Positions 26,334 through 34,992 of a stretch of DNA of 64,000 bases are shown here, one piece after another. The stretch comes from Aestuariivirga sp. (lineage in GTDB: Bacteria; Pseudomonadota; Alphaproteobacteria; Rhizobiales; Aestuariivirgaceae), in contig NZ_JADCDB010000030.1 of assembly GCF_020252395.1 (NCBI RefSeq), positions 62,001 through 126,000 on the forward strand, in the 5' to 3' direction. How positions within the stretch are numbered: the first letter of the stretch is position 1; each line of letters opens with the position of its first letter. Both the position numbers and the translations under genes were made by a program. A model generated the notes under the pieces. That model ran no database searches. It was given only the letters and a program-made list of their open reading frames with translations, and was not told the DNA's origin.

Positions 26334-26764
26334 TGCTCAAGGGAATCGATCCGTTGCTGAGCCCCGATCTCCTGCGCGTGCTGCGCGCCATGGGCCATGG
26401 TGACGAGATTGCCATTGTTGACGGCAACTACCCCGCCGAGGAGCATGGCAAGCGGTTGGTGCGCCTCGATGGCCATGGCGCGCCGCGCATCCTAGATGCC
26501 ATCCTCTCGGTGATGCCGGTCGATGACATGGCGCCGGAAGCCGTGTGGCGGCCAGCGGCCCACCTGGACCCGAAGCGCATAGAACCGGTTTTCGAGGACT
26601 TCGCTGCCGTGCTGCTGAAGCACGAGCCGAAGCAACGTCTCGTGCCACTCGTCGGCGATGCCTTCTACAGGAAGGTGAGGGCATGTTTCGCCATCGTCGC
26701 CTCAAGCGAGCCGCGGCTTTATGGCAACATCATCGTCAGGAAGGGCGTGATCTACCCCGCCTGA
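26333..26764 (+). CDS. RbsD/FucU-family sugar mutarotase
   Basis: A 143-residue protein of the RbsD/FucU family: MLKGIDPLLSPDLLRVLRAM, GHGDEIAIVDGNYPAE with the catalytic histidine of the GHGD segment, and the final YGNIIVRKGVI. These decameric proteins speed conversion between sugar anomers, L-fucose for FucU and ribose for RbsD. The features (GHGDEI and the C-terminal YGN) look more FucU-like. Its overlap with the ROK gene ties it to the importer, suggesting that the imported compound is a free reducing sugar whose anomer matters to the next enzyme. Confidence 0.85.
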   Translation: MLKGIDPLLSPDLLRVLRAMGHGDEIAIVDGNYPAEEHGKRLVRLDGHGAPRILDAILSVMPVDDMAPEAVWRPAAHLDPKRIEPVFEDFAAVLLKHEPKQRLVPLVGDAFYRKVRACFAIVASSEPRLYGNIIVRKGVIYPA

Positions 26765-26803
26765 GACTGAGGTCTTTCGGGATCAACCACGTCTCAGCAC
26801 CAC

Positions 26804-26908
26804 GGGCCCAAGCGTGCAACCGCACCCGTGGACGGAACACTGCGCAATCCGCGGACTCCGGAGCATCGTTCGCTTCAAGACAGGGTCCACTGGCTTGCCC
26901 GGTGCTTC
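26804..26908 (+). repeat. 105-bp dispersed intergenic repeat, copy B, within a gene-poor stretch
   Basis: This is the most diverged copy (about 67 of 105 bases equal to copy A by hand count), aligned without gaps from GGGCCC to GGTGCTTC. The central GGACTC-x-GGAGCATC-x-TTCGCTTC block is best kept; the terminal complement GATGCTC has decayed to GGTGCTT. It starts 40 bases after the FucU-like gene. The whole stretch 26765-27221 holds only this repeat, a DUF1501 remnant and no intact gene. Confidence 0.7.
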
Positions 26909-27221
26909 AGTTCTCAATCGCGCCATTCCCGCTGCGGAAGTGCTCAAATGCCCCGGAACGGCCAGCACCCGTTGCAGCGGCTTTGCACCAGCATGCAGCA
27001 GACGCGACCGCTGGCGCCGTGCCGCCCTTGATGAGGCCCCGCAGCGGACTCATATCTGCACCGCCCGGGAATATCTGGCTGGCGAGCAGCGTCGGCGGAA
27101 CACCCATATGATCCATCAGCAGACCCTTGAACAAGGCGCGGAGGTCGAGGGTGGGTTTGAGGCCGCGTCTGTCCTGCAGGTTGGACAATGCAAGTCCCGG
27201 CCAGTCTGCGATGACGTTGCG
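26907..27221 (-). pseudogene. C-terminal remnant of a DUF1501-family protein
   Basis: Reading on the minus strand from 27221, about 64 codons give RNVIADWPGLALSNL, then LKPTLDLRALFKGLLMDHMG and a FPGG...PLRGLI end. This matches the C-terminal end of DUF1501 proteins (secreted, sulfatase-like fold), where VxADWPGL, TTDLRAVLKGVLxDHLG and VFPxS...PxxGL are conserved. The other roughly 85 percent of such a gene is absent: its frame starts directly behind the enoyl-CoA hydratase stop codon. After the remnant the frame runs on as unrelated sequence to 26907. The family call is from memory of the motif, not from a search. Confidence 0.65.
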
Positions 27222-27995
27222 CTAACGGCCGCGGAAACTGGGTTTGCGCTTCTCGATGAAGGCCTTCATGCCTTCTTTCTGATCGTCGGTGGCAAACATG
27301 GAGAGGAAGAGGCGGCGCTCAAAGCGGGTGCCTTCCGACAAGGCGGTCTCCTGAGCGCGGTTCACCGTTTCCTTGGCCATCATGACGATGGGCTGCGAAT
27401 AAGAGGCGATCTTGGCGGCGGCGGCGAGGGACTCCTCCAGCAGCCTTTCCGGTGCGACCACGCGGGCCACGAGGCCGCAGCGCTCGGCTTCGGTTGCGTC
27501 CATCATGCGGCCCGTGAGGATCATGTCCATGGCCTTGGCCTTGCCAATGAAGCGCGGCAGGCGCTGAGTGCCGCCCGCACCCGGCATGATGCCAAGGGTA
27601 ATCTCGGGAAGCGCAAAGCGCGCGGTTTCCGACGCGATGATGATATCGCACATCATGGCAAGCTCCAGCCCGCCGCCGAGACAGAAGCCCGAGACGGCCG
27701 CAATCACCGGCTTGCGGGTTTCAGCGATGCGCGTCCAACCATCCAGGAACTTGCCAAGATAGGATTCGATATAGCCCTTCTGCGCCATCTCCTTCACGTC
27801 GGCGCCCGCCGCAAAGGCCTTTTCGGCGCCGGCGATAACGGTGCAGCCGATCTCAGGTGTCGACTCGAAATCACTCAGCGCCTCGTTCAGCTCGGCGACC
27901 AGCGCTTCGTTCAGCGCATTGAGCGCCTGCGGGCGGTTAAGGGTCACGAGGCCCACCTTGCCGCGGATTTCGACGATAATGTTCTTATAGGCCAT
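27222..27995 (-). CDS. Enoyl-CoA hydratase/isomerase (crotonase) family
   Basis: A 257-residue crotonase that hydrates 2-enoyl-CoA in fatty-acid or butyrate metabolism. The oxyanion-hole and catalytic segments are AGAEKAFAAGADVKEM, VSGFCLGGGLELAMMCDIIIA and PEITLGIMPGAGGTQRLPR, where the two glutamates of ECHS1-type hydratases are present. The end SFRGR is normal for the family. The start at 27995 (MAYKNIIVE) lies ten bases downstream of the mutM stop, so the two form an operon; this pairing is usual in Hyphomicrobiales. Confidence 0.9.
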   Translation of the reverse strand: MAYKNIIVEIRGKVGLVTLNRPQALNALNEALVAELNEALSDFESTPEIGCTVIAGAEKAFAAGADVKEMAQKGYIESYLGKFLDGWTRIAETRKPVIAAVSGFCLGGGLELAMMCDIIIASETARFALPEITLGIMPGAGGTQRLPRFIGKAKAMDMILTGRMMDATEAERCGLVARVVAPERLLEESLAAAAKIASYSQPIVMMAKETVNRAQETALSEGTRFERRLFLSMFATDDQKEGMKAFIEKRKPSFRGR

Positions 27996-28005
27996 GGCGC
28001 TCGTC

Positions 28006-28890
28006 CTATGTCTGACAGTGGCGGCAGTAGAAGGTGGAACGGCCCGACTGCACAAGCCTTTCGACGGGCGCTCCACAGTTCATGCAGGGCTCGCCCTCAC
28101 GGCCGTAAACGAGGAAGCGCTGCTGAAATGCGCCTGCGGCGCCATCGGTGTGGGCAAAGTCCTGGAGTGTGGAGCCTCCCGCGGCGATGGCCTCCGCCAG
28201 AACCTCGCGCACGTGGCGCACCAATGCATCGAGGCGGGGGTCATGAACCTTCTTCCTGACCAGAGTCCGGGCTTTGCGGCGGGGAGACAGGCCGGCGCGG
28301 AACAATGCCTCGCAGACATAGATATTGCCAAGACCGGCGATGATATGTTGGTCGAGCAGCGCCGCCTTGAGGGGCGCTGCCTTGCCGCAGAAGCGCGCGG
28401 CCAGATAGTCCACGTTGAATTCGTGGCCGAGCGGTTCGACGCCGATACCGGAAAGCAGCTTGTGGCTGGCGGCCTCCACTTCCGGGAAAAGGTCCATGAT
28501 TCCGAAGCGGCGCGGATCGGTGTAGACCAAATGCGTGCCGTCATCGAGCGCAAGCACCACATGGTCATGCGGCCCCTGACCCGCGTTACCCGCCGCGGTT
28601 TCGAAATAGAATTCGCCGAGGCGCCGCGCCTGCTGGCCCGAAAACACGGTGAAGCGCCCGGTCATGCCGAGATGGACCAGCAGAACCTCGCCTGAGTCGA
28701 AGCCAGCCAGAATGTACTTGGCCCTGCGCCAGAGTCCTGTGACCTGGCGCCCCGCCAGCCTTTCGGAAAATCGCGGAGGGAAGGGAAAGCGCAGGCCTGC
28801 CCGCCGCAGGGTGACTCCCGCGATGCGGCGGCCTTCCAGTACAGGCTTCAACCCCCGCATAACGGTCTCGACTTCCGGAAGCTCAGGCAT
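28006..28890 (-). CDS. mutM: Formamidopyrimidine-DNA glycosylase
   Basis: Removes 8-oxoguanine and ring-opened purines from DNA. The mature N-terminus [13 protein letters not shown] supplies the catalytic Pro2 and Glu3. The helix-two-turn-helix ([19 protein letters not shown]) and the C-terminal zinc finger CMNCGAP...FYCRHCQT are intact. The 294-residue length is usual. It is first in a two-gene minus-strand operon with an enoyl-CoA hydratase and divergent from trpS. In many relatives the divergent neighbour is instead ubiE. Confidence 0.95.
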   Translation of the reverse strand: MPELPEVETVMRGLKPVLEGRRIAGVTLRRAGLRFPFPPRFSERLAGRQVTGLWRRAKYILAGFDSGEVLLVHLGMTGRFTVFSGQQARRLGEFYFETAAGNAGQGPHDHVVLALDDGTHLVYTDPRRFGIMDLFPEVEAASHKLLSGIGVEPLGHEFNVDYLAARFCGKAAPLKAALLDQHIIAGLGNIYVCEALFRAGLSPRRKARTLVRKKVHDPRLDALVRHVREVLAEAIAAGGSTLQDFAHTDGAAGAFQQRFLVYGREGEPCMNCGAPVERLVQSGRSTFYCRHCQT

Positions 28891-28998
28891 GGCCTGCTTA
28901 GACCGTGTTGGGTTGGCGAAGGCAAGCCATATGCGTGGCTCTTTTCAGGGCTCCGGTTTGCGGGCATAAGCGGCGCGCTTCCGATCAAGAGGGTCCCC

Positions 28999-30039
28999 AT
29001 GTCCACGTTCGTTCCCCGCGTCTTTTCAGGCATGCAGCCGACCGGCAACCTGCATCTCGGCAATTACCTGGGCGCCATGTTGAACTGGATCCACATGCAG
29101 GACACGCATGAGTGCATCTACTGCGTGGTGGACATGCATGCGATCACGGTATGGCAGGACCCCAGCGAACTGCGCCGTGCCATCATCGACGTGACGGCGG
29201 CCTATCTCGCCTGCGGCCTCGATCCAAGGAAAAGCATTATCTTCAACCAGTCACAGGTGGCGGAGCACGCGGAACTTGCCTGGATTCTCGGCTGCACCGG
29301 GCGCATCGGCTGGCTGAACCGCATGACCCAGTTCAAGGAAAAGGCCGGCAAGGACAAGGAAGCGGCCTCCGTCGGCCTCTACACCTATCCGGTACTGATG
29401 GCGGCGGACATTCTCGGCTACCATGCAACTCACGTTCCGGTGGGCGAGGACCAGAAGCAGCACCTCGAGCTGGCCCGTGACATCGCCAACAAGTTCAACC
29501 TCGACTACAAGGAGGCGATCGAAGCGGCAGGCTTCGCAGATGGCGTGTTCTTCGTGCCGCCCGAGCCTTACATCACCGGCCCCGCGACGCGCGTCATGAG
29601 CCTGCGTGACGGCACCAAGAAGATGTCGAAGTCCGACCCCTCCGATCTGTCGCGTCTGAACCTGACCGATGATGCCGGCACAATCGCCAAGAAGATCCGC
29701 AAAGCCAAGACCGACCCGGAACCACTGCCGAGCGAGGCCGGCGGTCTCAAAGGCCGCCCCGAAGCTGACAACCTGACCGGCATCTATGCCGCCCTCTCCG
29801 GCGAGAGCCTCGACAATGTGCTGAGCCAGTATGGCGGGGGCCAGTTCTCGGCGTTCAAGAATGCCCTTGCCGATCTGGCGGTGGCCAAGCTCGGACCTGT
29901 GGGCGAGGAAACCAAGAGGTTGCAGGCTGACCGGCCCTACGTCGAAAGCGTATTGAAGGAAGGTTCCGAGCGGGCCCGGGCGATTGCCGCGCCGATCATG
30001 CGCAAGGCGCGCGAAATCGTGGGTTTCATCGTTTCCTGA
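28999..30039 (+). CDS. trpS: Tryptophanyl-tRNA synthetase
   Basis: Charges tRNA-Trp. The class I signatures are [11 protein letters not shown] (HIGH-type) and KKMSKSDPS (KMSKS); the tryptophan pocket has the ADIL and [18 protein letters not shown] segments. The 346-residue length is typical for bacteria. An ATG with AGAGGG eight or so bases upstream starts it. In relatives trpS usually follows murJ; here it follows the divergent mutM. The Nfu gene follows after an 84-base gap that contains its own promoter. Confidence 0.95.
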   Translation: MSTFVPRVFSGMQPTGNLHLGNYLGAMLNWIHMQDTHECIYCVVDMHAITVWQDPSELRRAIIDVTAAYLACGLDPRKSIIFNQSQVAEHAELAWILGCTGRIGWLNRMTQFKEKAGKDKEAASVGLYTYPVLMAADILGYHATHVPVGEDQKQHLELARDIANKFNLDYKEAIEAAGFADGVFFVPPEPYITGPATRVMSLRDGTKKMSKSDPSDLSRLNLTDDAGTIAKKIRKAKTDPEPLPSEAGGLKGRPEADNLTGIYAALSGESLDNVLSQYGGGQFSAFKNALADLAVAKLGPVGEETKRLQADRPYVESVLKEGSERARAIAAPIMRKAREIVGFIVS

Positions 30040-30070
30040 CGCTGCGCGGCGGCGTGCTGCGCCGGGGGAG

Positions 30071-30100
30071 TTTGAAATGATTCTAAACTCCGGCTATATG
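30071..30100 (+). promoter_or_regulatory. Sigma-70-like promoter overlapped by an Irr-box (ICE)-like sequence, upstream of the nfu gene
   Basis: TTGAAA (30072-30077) and TATATG (30095-30100) are separated by 17 bases. The sequence TTTGAAATGATTCTAAA (30071-30087) covers the -35 element and fits the iron control element TTTAGAA-N3-TTCTAAA at 12 of 14 defined bases, with a perfect right half. It is also within a wider 7-bp inverted repeat GGAGTTT/AAACTCC. An irr gene lies in the same window. Confidence 0.55.
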
Positions 30101-30123
30101 ATTTCCGACTAGAGGAATCGGAC

Positions 30124-30684
30124 ATGTTCATACAGACGGAAGCCACCCCCAATCCCGCCACGCTGAAATTCCTGCCCGGCAAGCCCGTGCTGCCCGGCGG
30201 TACGCGGGATTACCGGGACGCCAACACCGCAGCGGAGTCGCCCCTCGCCCAGAAACTCTTCTCCGTCAAAGGGGTTGCGGGCGTTTTCCTCGGCCAGGAC
30301 TTCATTACCGTCACCCGCTCGGGTGCGGAGTGGCAGCATATGAAGCCTGCAATTCTCGGACTGATCATGGACCATTACCTCTCCGGCGCTCCGGTGCTGC
30401 TGGGCGAGACGCTTAAGGCCGAAGCGCAGGGCGAGGAGTTCTTCGAGGAAGGTGACGCCGAGGTGGTGAGCACGATCAAGCAGCTGCTGGACACGCGGGT
30501 GCGCCCCGCGGTGGCGCAAGATGGTGGAGACATCACCTTCCACGGCTTCCGCGAGGGCGTGGTCTTTCTCAACATGAAGGGCTCCTGTGCGGGCTGTCCA
30601 TCTTCCACCGCCACGCTGAAGCACGGCATTGAGAATCTTCTCCGCCACTTCGTGCCGGAAGTGAGCGAAGTCCGCGCCGTTTGA
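30124..30684 (+). CDS. NifU-like (Nfu) Fe-S cluster scaffold/carrier protein
   Basis: A 186-residue protein with an N-terminal Nfu domain (MFIQTEATPNPATLKFLPG to about residue 90) and the C-terminal NifU domain with GSCAGCPSSTATLKHGI, the CxxC that holds a 4Fe-4S cluster. It carries clusters to target enzymes in the cytoplasm, like mitochondrial NFU1. GAGG sits six bases before the ATG. Its promoter contains an Irr-box-like site, so it may be lowered when iron is scarce. The TsaB-RimI gene follows 34 bases later. Confidence 0.9.
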   Translation: MFIQTEATPNPATLKFLPGKPVLPGGTRDYRDANTAAESPLAQKLFSVKGVAGVFLGQDFITVTRSGAEWQHMKPAILGLIMDHYLSGAPVLLGETLKAEAQGEEFFEEGDAEVVSTIKQLLDTRVRPAVAQDGGDITFHGFREGVVFLNMKGSCAGCPSSTATLKHGIENLLRHFVPEVSEVRAV

Positions 30685-30718
30685 CGTCCGGCCCCGGCGC
30701 GGCCTATCACGCCGCCCC

Positions 30719-31828
30719 ATGAAGATCCTCAGCCTCGATACCACGATGGCGGCCTGTTCGGCCGCCATCATCGACACGCAAGAGCCGCTGCCCCTGGCGG
30801 ATGCCCTGAAGGAGATGGAGCGCGGCCACGCCGAGGCCCTGCCGCCCATGGTGGCGGAGGTGATGAGGCAGTCGGGGCTCGCCATTTCTGAAATCGATAG
30901 GATCGCCGTGACCACCGGGCCCGGCACCTTTACAGGCGTTCGTATCGGGCTTGCCTGGGCGCGCGGGCTGGGGCTGGCGCGCAGCATTCCGGTGATCGGC
31001 ATCGACAGCCTGTCGGCCATCGCTGCGAACGAGACTGCACAATCTCCCCTGCTCGTTATATCCGATGCGCGCAATGACGAGGTCTATGCCGCCCTGTTCG
31101 ATGCTGATCGCAAGCTGATCATGGGTCCACGGGTTGCGGCGGCGGCGGAGGTGGCCGACCAAGTGCCGGGCAAGACAATCGTGCTGGGCACGGCGGCACG
31201 TTCGGCAGTGGCGGCAAGCGGGCGCAGTGACATCGCACTCTCCCGGGCCTTTCCTCTGCCGGCCGCCTCACAATTTGCGAGGCTGGCTGACGGGATTGCT
31301 GCAGGCCCAATGCCTGTCCCGCTCTATTTGAGGTCGCCCGACGCAAAGCCGCGGGCGGCACTGCCGCAAAAGATCATTACACTGAGGATCGAGCCGGCCG
31401 GACCCACGGCGGCCGAGCTGCTTTCTGCTCTGCACAGCGAGATCTTCGACGATTGCTGGACCGCAAAAGCCTTTGCGGAGATGCTGGTAACGCCCGGTAC
31501 GGAGGCAGCGGTCGCGCATGATGGCGGAGACCCGCTGGGCTTCATCGTCACCCGCCGGGTCCTGGACGAGGCGGAAATCATCGCCATTGGCGCGCGTCCT
31601 GCCGCGCAGCGGCGCGGCATTGCACGTCAGCTCATCGGGCGGCAGATGGCGGTTCTGGCGGCGCAGGGGGTTCGCCACCTCTTCCTGGAGGTGGCGGCAT
31701 CGAACCTGCCGGCACAGGCGCTCTACGCCGGTTCGGGCTTCGCTGAAGCGGGCCGCCGCAAGGATTACTATAAACGTCATGACGGCTTTGAGGATGCCAT
31801 CGTGCTGCGCCGCGAGCTTCGCCCGTGA
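30719..31828 (+). CDS. Fusion of TsaB (t6A tRNA modification) and RimI-type N-acetyltransferase
   Basis: A 369-residue two-domain protein. Residues 1 to about 215 are TsaB (MKILSLDTTMAACSAAI, TTGPGTFTGVRIGLAWARGL), the TsaD partner in making threonylcarbamoyladenosine at tRNA position 37. Residues about 225-369 are a GNAT domain with IAIGARPAAQRRGIARQLI, the acetyl-CoA loop, and ALYAGSGFAEAGRRKDYY, as in RimI, which acetylates ribosomal protein S18. In most relatives these are two adjacent genes; here one uninterrupted frame joins them through a linker near residue 215-225. The stop overlaps the start of the acyltransferase gene. Confidence 0.85.
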   Translation: MKILSLDTTMAACSAAIIDTQEPLPLADALKEMERGHAEALPPMVAEVMRQSGLAISEIDRIAVTTGPGTFTGVRIGLAWARGLGLARSIPVIGIDSLSAIAANETAQSPLLVISDARNDEVYAALFDADRKLIMGPRVAAAAEVADQVPGKTIVLGTAARSAVAASGRSDIALSRAFPLPAASQFARLADGIAAGPMPVPLYLRSPDAKPRAALPQKIITLRIEPAGPTAAELLSALHSEIFDDCWTAKAFAEMLVTPGTEAAVAHDGGDPLGFIVTRRVLDEAEIIAIGARPAAQRRGIARQLIGRQMAVLAAQGVRHLFLEVAASNLPAQALYAGSGFAEAGRRKDYYKRHDGFEDAIVLRRELRP

Positions 31829-32601
31829 ACTGGTTCCAGCCGGGTCTGGTGCTGGTCCTGTTCGGCGCACTTACTCTGCCCCTCATTCCGTTGCAGCAGC
31901 TGTTCGTCTGGCTGTGGCCGGAAATGGCAAAGGTCTTGCCCCTGCACTACCACCGCCTCGTCTGCCGCATTCTTGGTGTAAAGGTGGAGGTCGTTGGCAA
32001 GGCGCCAGAGCAAGGCCCGCTCCTGATCGCCGCAAACCACGTCAGCTGGCTGGACATCGTGGTGCTGAGCGCCGTGGCGCCCGTATCCTTCGTCGCCAAG
32101 AAGGAGGTTGCGAGGTGGCCTTTCTTCGGGAGCCTTGCGAGGCTGCAGCGCACCGTCTTTGTGGACCGCGACCGCCGCCATGCCACCGGCGGCGCGCGAA
32201 AAGAGATGCGGGAACGCCTGAAATCTGGCGACATCCTCGTGCTGTTCGCAGAAGGAACGTCGGGTGACGGCCGCAGCGTGCTGCCGTTCAAGAGTTCCTT
32301 CTTCGGAGCGGCCGAGATGCCGGGCGTTGCCGTGCAGCCGGTGACGCTGGCCTACCGTGGCCACTGGAACCTGCCGATGAACCGCCGCATGCTCCCCTCC
32401 TATGCTTGGTATGGCGATATGGGCCTCATTCCACACCTGCTGGGCGCTGTTAGCTCCGGCCCCATCGAAGTAACACTCGTCTACCATAAGCCCTTGTCGC
32501 CGAGCGGCGAGTTGAACCGCAAGGCGCTTGCCCGTCATGCCGAAGAGGAGGTGCGCCGCGGCCTCGTGCTGGCACTTCACCGAGGACCGAAAATCCGCTA
32601 G
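31825..32601 (+). CDS. 1-acyl-glycerol-3-phosphate acyltransferase family (PlsC/OlsA)
   Basis: A 258-residue membrane-associated acyltransferase: two N-terminal hydrophobic stretches, the H-x4-D motif NHVSWLDIVV and the FAEGTSGDGRSVLPFKSS glycerophosphate/lyso-lipid loop. It transfers an acyl group to lysophosphatidic acid or, as OlsA, to lyso-ornithine lipid. Its place between rimI and miaB matches olsA in Sinorhizobium as I recall it, and olsB is also in this window, so an ornithine-lipid role is plausible. The GTG start overlaps the TsaB-RimI stop by four bases; miaB begins at the next base after its stop. Confidence 0.85.
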   Translation: MNWFQPGLVLVLFGALTLPLIPLQQLFVWLWPEMAKVLPLHYHRLVCRILGVKVEVVGKAPEQGPLLIAANHVSWLDIVVLSAVAPVSFVAKKEVARWPFFGSLARLQRTVFVDRDRRHATGGARKEMRERLKSGDILVLFAEGTSGDGRSVLPFKSSFFGAAEMPGVAVQPVTLAYRGHWNLPMNRRMLPSYAWYGDMGLIPHLLGAVSSGPIEVTLVYHKPLSPSGELNRKALARHAEEEVRRGLVLALHRGPKIR

Positions 32602-33966
32602 ATGCCTCGGCCTATGGACAACGCCCCGAAGAAGGTCTTCGTCAAGACCTATGGCTGCCAGATGAACGTTTATGACAGCGAGCGCATGCGCGATGTGCTC
32701 AGGCCCTTGGGTTATGCCGAAACCGCGACACCGGAGGAGGCCGACCTCGTCATCCTCAACACCTGCCACATCCGCGAGAAGGCCGCCGAGAAGGTCTATT
32801 CCGAGCTGGGCAAGATCCGGCGCATGAAGCGCACGCGGGCGGAGCTGGGGGCCGAGATGCTCATAGCCGTCGCCGGATGTGTGGCACAGGCCGAGGGCGA
32901 GGAAATTGTGAGACGTGCCCCGGCGGTTGACCTGGTGTTCGGCCCCCAGACCTACCATCGCTTGCCGCAGCTGCTGGCCCGGCAGCGCGCTGCGGGCGAG
33001 GCGGTGGTCGAGACCGAGTTCCCCGCCGAGGAGAAGTTCGAGGAACTCGATTCCAGGCCGCTGCCGCGCAGGGGGGTTGCCGCCTTCCTTACCGTGCAGG
33101 AGGGCTGCGACAAGTTCTGCAGCTTCTGCGTGGTGCCCTATACGCGCGGGTCGGAGTTCTCCCGCCCGGTGGCGCAAGTACTGGGGGAGGCGCGGCGCAT
33201 GGCCGGGCAGGGGGTGAAGGAATTCACGTTGCTCGGCCAGAACGTCAACGCTTATCACGGAATGGACAACCGGGGCCGCAGCCTGGGGCTCGCAGGCCTC
33301 GTCGCCGAATTGTCACGCATCGAAGGTATCGAGAGACTGCGCTACACAACGAGCCATCCCCGGGACATGACGGGCGAGCTGATTGCCGCCCATGCCGAGA
33401 ACGCGAAGCTTATGCCCTACCTGCATCTGCCAGTGCAATCTGGTAGTGACTCGATACTCAAAGCAATGAACCGCGGACATACGGCCGAATTCTACCTTCG
33501 TTTGATCGAGAGGTTTCGCGCAGCAAGACCCGATCTGGCTGTGTCGGGCGACTTTATTGTCGGGTTTCCGGGGGAAACTGATAAAGATTTCGAGTCGACA
33601 CTGAGCCTCATCCGCGAGGTCAGATACGCCAGTGCCTTTTCGTTCAAGTACTCGCCCCGGCCGGGTACCCCCGCGGCCGAGAGCACGAAACAGATATCTG
33701 AAAGCGAAAAATCGGCCCGGCTGCAGGAGCTGCAGGCTCTGATCCATGCCCAGCAGACCGCATTCAATGCGGCCGTGGTGGGCCGCACCCTTTCCGTCCT
33801 ACTCGAAAAGCCCGGGCGCGACGCTGGCCAGCTGGTCGGCCGATCGCCCTATCTCCAGTCCGTCCATATTCAGGCGGAACCCGGGCTTATCGGCACGATC
33901 GTGGATACCCATATAATGGGGGTTGGAACCAACAGTCTTTGGGGTCATCATGACCATGCAGTCTAG
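32602..33966 (+). CDS. miaB: tRNA-2-methylthio-N6-dimethylallyladenosine synthase
   Basis: A 454-residue radical-SAM methylthiotransferase acting on A37 of tRNAs that read UNN codons. The N-terminal domain has three cluster cysteines ([21 protein letters not shown]), the radical-SAM domain has CDKFCSFC (C-x3-C-x2-C), and a C-terminal TRAM domain follows. It starts immediately after the acyltransferase stop codon; an in-frame ATG four codons later (MDNAPKKVF) could also be used. It is part of the trpS-to-tlyC run of genes on the plus strand. Confidence 0.95.
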   Translation: MPRPMDNAPKKVFVKTYGCQMNVYDSERMRDVLRPLGYAETATPEEADLVILNTCHIREKAAEKVYSELGKIRRMKRTRAELGAEMLIAVAGCVAQAEGEEIVRRAPAVDLVFGPQTYHRLPQLLARQRAAGEAVVETEFPAEEKFEELDSRPLPRRGVAAFLTVQEGCDKFCSFCVVPYTRGSEFSRPVAQVLGEARRMAGQGVKEFTLLGQNVNAYHGMDNRGRSLGLAGLVAELSRIEGIERLRYTTSHPRDMTGELIAAHAENAKLMPYLHLPVQSGSDSILKAMNRGHTAEFYLRLIERFRAARPDLAVSGDFIVGFPGETDKDFESTLSLIREVRYASAFSFKYSPRPGTPAAESTKQISESEKSARLQELQALIHAQQTAFNAAVVGRTLSVLLEKPGRDAGQLVGRSPYLQSVHIQAEPGLIGTIVDTHIMGVGTNSLWGHHDHAV

Positions 33967-33984
33967 AAACGGAGAATATAATCC

Positions 33985-34992
33985 TTGAATCCGCCTGTCA
34001 CTGCGGCCCAGACCGGTAGTCACGCAATCGGCTCCCGGCAAGAGGATTCGGACACTCTCACCCTGTCCTTCGATGATAACCGATTGTTATTGTTGCTCTG
34101 CGGCGAGCATGACGAAAATCTCGCCGTGCTTGAGCACCGGCTCAACATCGACATCACACCGCGCGGCAACCGCCTCGCCGTGCGCGGCAGTGATTCGGGC
34201 CGAAACGCGGGGCGCGACGTGCTGATGGCGCTCTACAATCGCGCCAGACGCGGTCTCGACATCACCAAGGGCGAGGTGGAGGGTGCAATTCGCATGCGCG
34301 AAGCTCAGGACACCAACGTTCCGCGCGGCGCCATCCGCACCCGCCGCAAGCTTGTCATGCCGCGTACCCCCACGCAGGGCGCCTATATCGAGGCGATCCG
34401 CAAGCACGAGCTGGTCTTCGGAATCGGGCCTGCGGGAACCGGCAAAACCTACCTTGCCGTAGCCTGCGCCGCAGAGGCGCTGATGAACGGCGAGGTGGAC
34501 CGGATCGTTCTGTCGCGCCCGGCGGTGGAGGCCGGCGAGCGCCTGGGCTTCCTGCCCGGCGACATGAAGGAGAAGGTGGATCCTTATCTGCGGCCCCTCT
34601 ACGATGCGCTTTACGATATGATGCCGGCGAGTCTCGTGGCGAAGGGTATTGCCGAAAACCAGATCGAAATTGCGCCGCTTGCGTTCATGCGCGGCCGCAC
34701 GCTGTCCTCCGCGTTCATCATCCTCGACGAGGCGCAGAACACAACGCCACAGCAGATGAAGATGTTTCTGACCCGGCTTGGCGAGGGCAGCCGGATGGTG
34801 GTGACGGGCGATCCGACGCAGGTCGACCTGCCGTTAGGAATCTCATCGGGGTTATCGGATGCGGTTGCAGTGCTGAAGGGCGTAGCCGGCGTGGCGTCTG
34901 TGGGCTTCAGCAATTCGGACATCGTGCGCCATGCCCTGGTCGGCCGCATCGTAGCGGCCTACGATAAGAAGGCGCCGAAGCCGAAGAAATGA
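33985..34992 (+). CDS. phoH: PhoH-like ATPase (YbeZ)
   Basis: A 335-residue PhoH family NTPase with an N-terminal KH-like region (about 30-120) and a helicase-type P-loop GIGPAGTGKTYLAVA, then Walker B FIILDEAQNTTPQQMKMFL and GDPTQVDLP. It works with YbeY in ribosome and 16S rRNA maturation in other bacteria. TTG at 33985 with GGAGA upstream is the apparent start. The ybeY gene overlaps its last four bases, the standard order miaB-phoH-ybeY. Confidence 0.92.
   Translation: MNPPVTAAQTGSHAIGSRQEDSDTLTLSFDDNRLLLLLCGEHDENLAVLEHRLNIDITPRGNRLAVRGSDSGRNAGRDVLMALYNRARRGLDITKGEVEGAIRMREAQDTNVPRGAIRTRRKLVMPRTPTQGAYIEAIRKHELVFGIGPAGTGKTYLAVACAAEALMNGEVDRIVLSRPAVEAGERLGFLPGDMKEKVDPYLRPLYDALYDMMPASLVAKGIAENQIEIAPLAFMRGRTLSSAFIILDEAQNTTPQQMKMFLTRLGEGSRMVVTGDPTQVDLPLGISSGLSDAVAVLKGVAGVASVGFSNSDIVRHALVGRIVAAYDKKAPKPKK

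Noticed and set aside
26765-26903. Possible small gene between fucU-like gene and the DUF1501 remnant
   Set aside because: Open frames here have no ribosome site or similarity and most of the stretch is repeat copy B.
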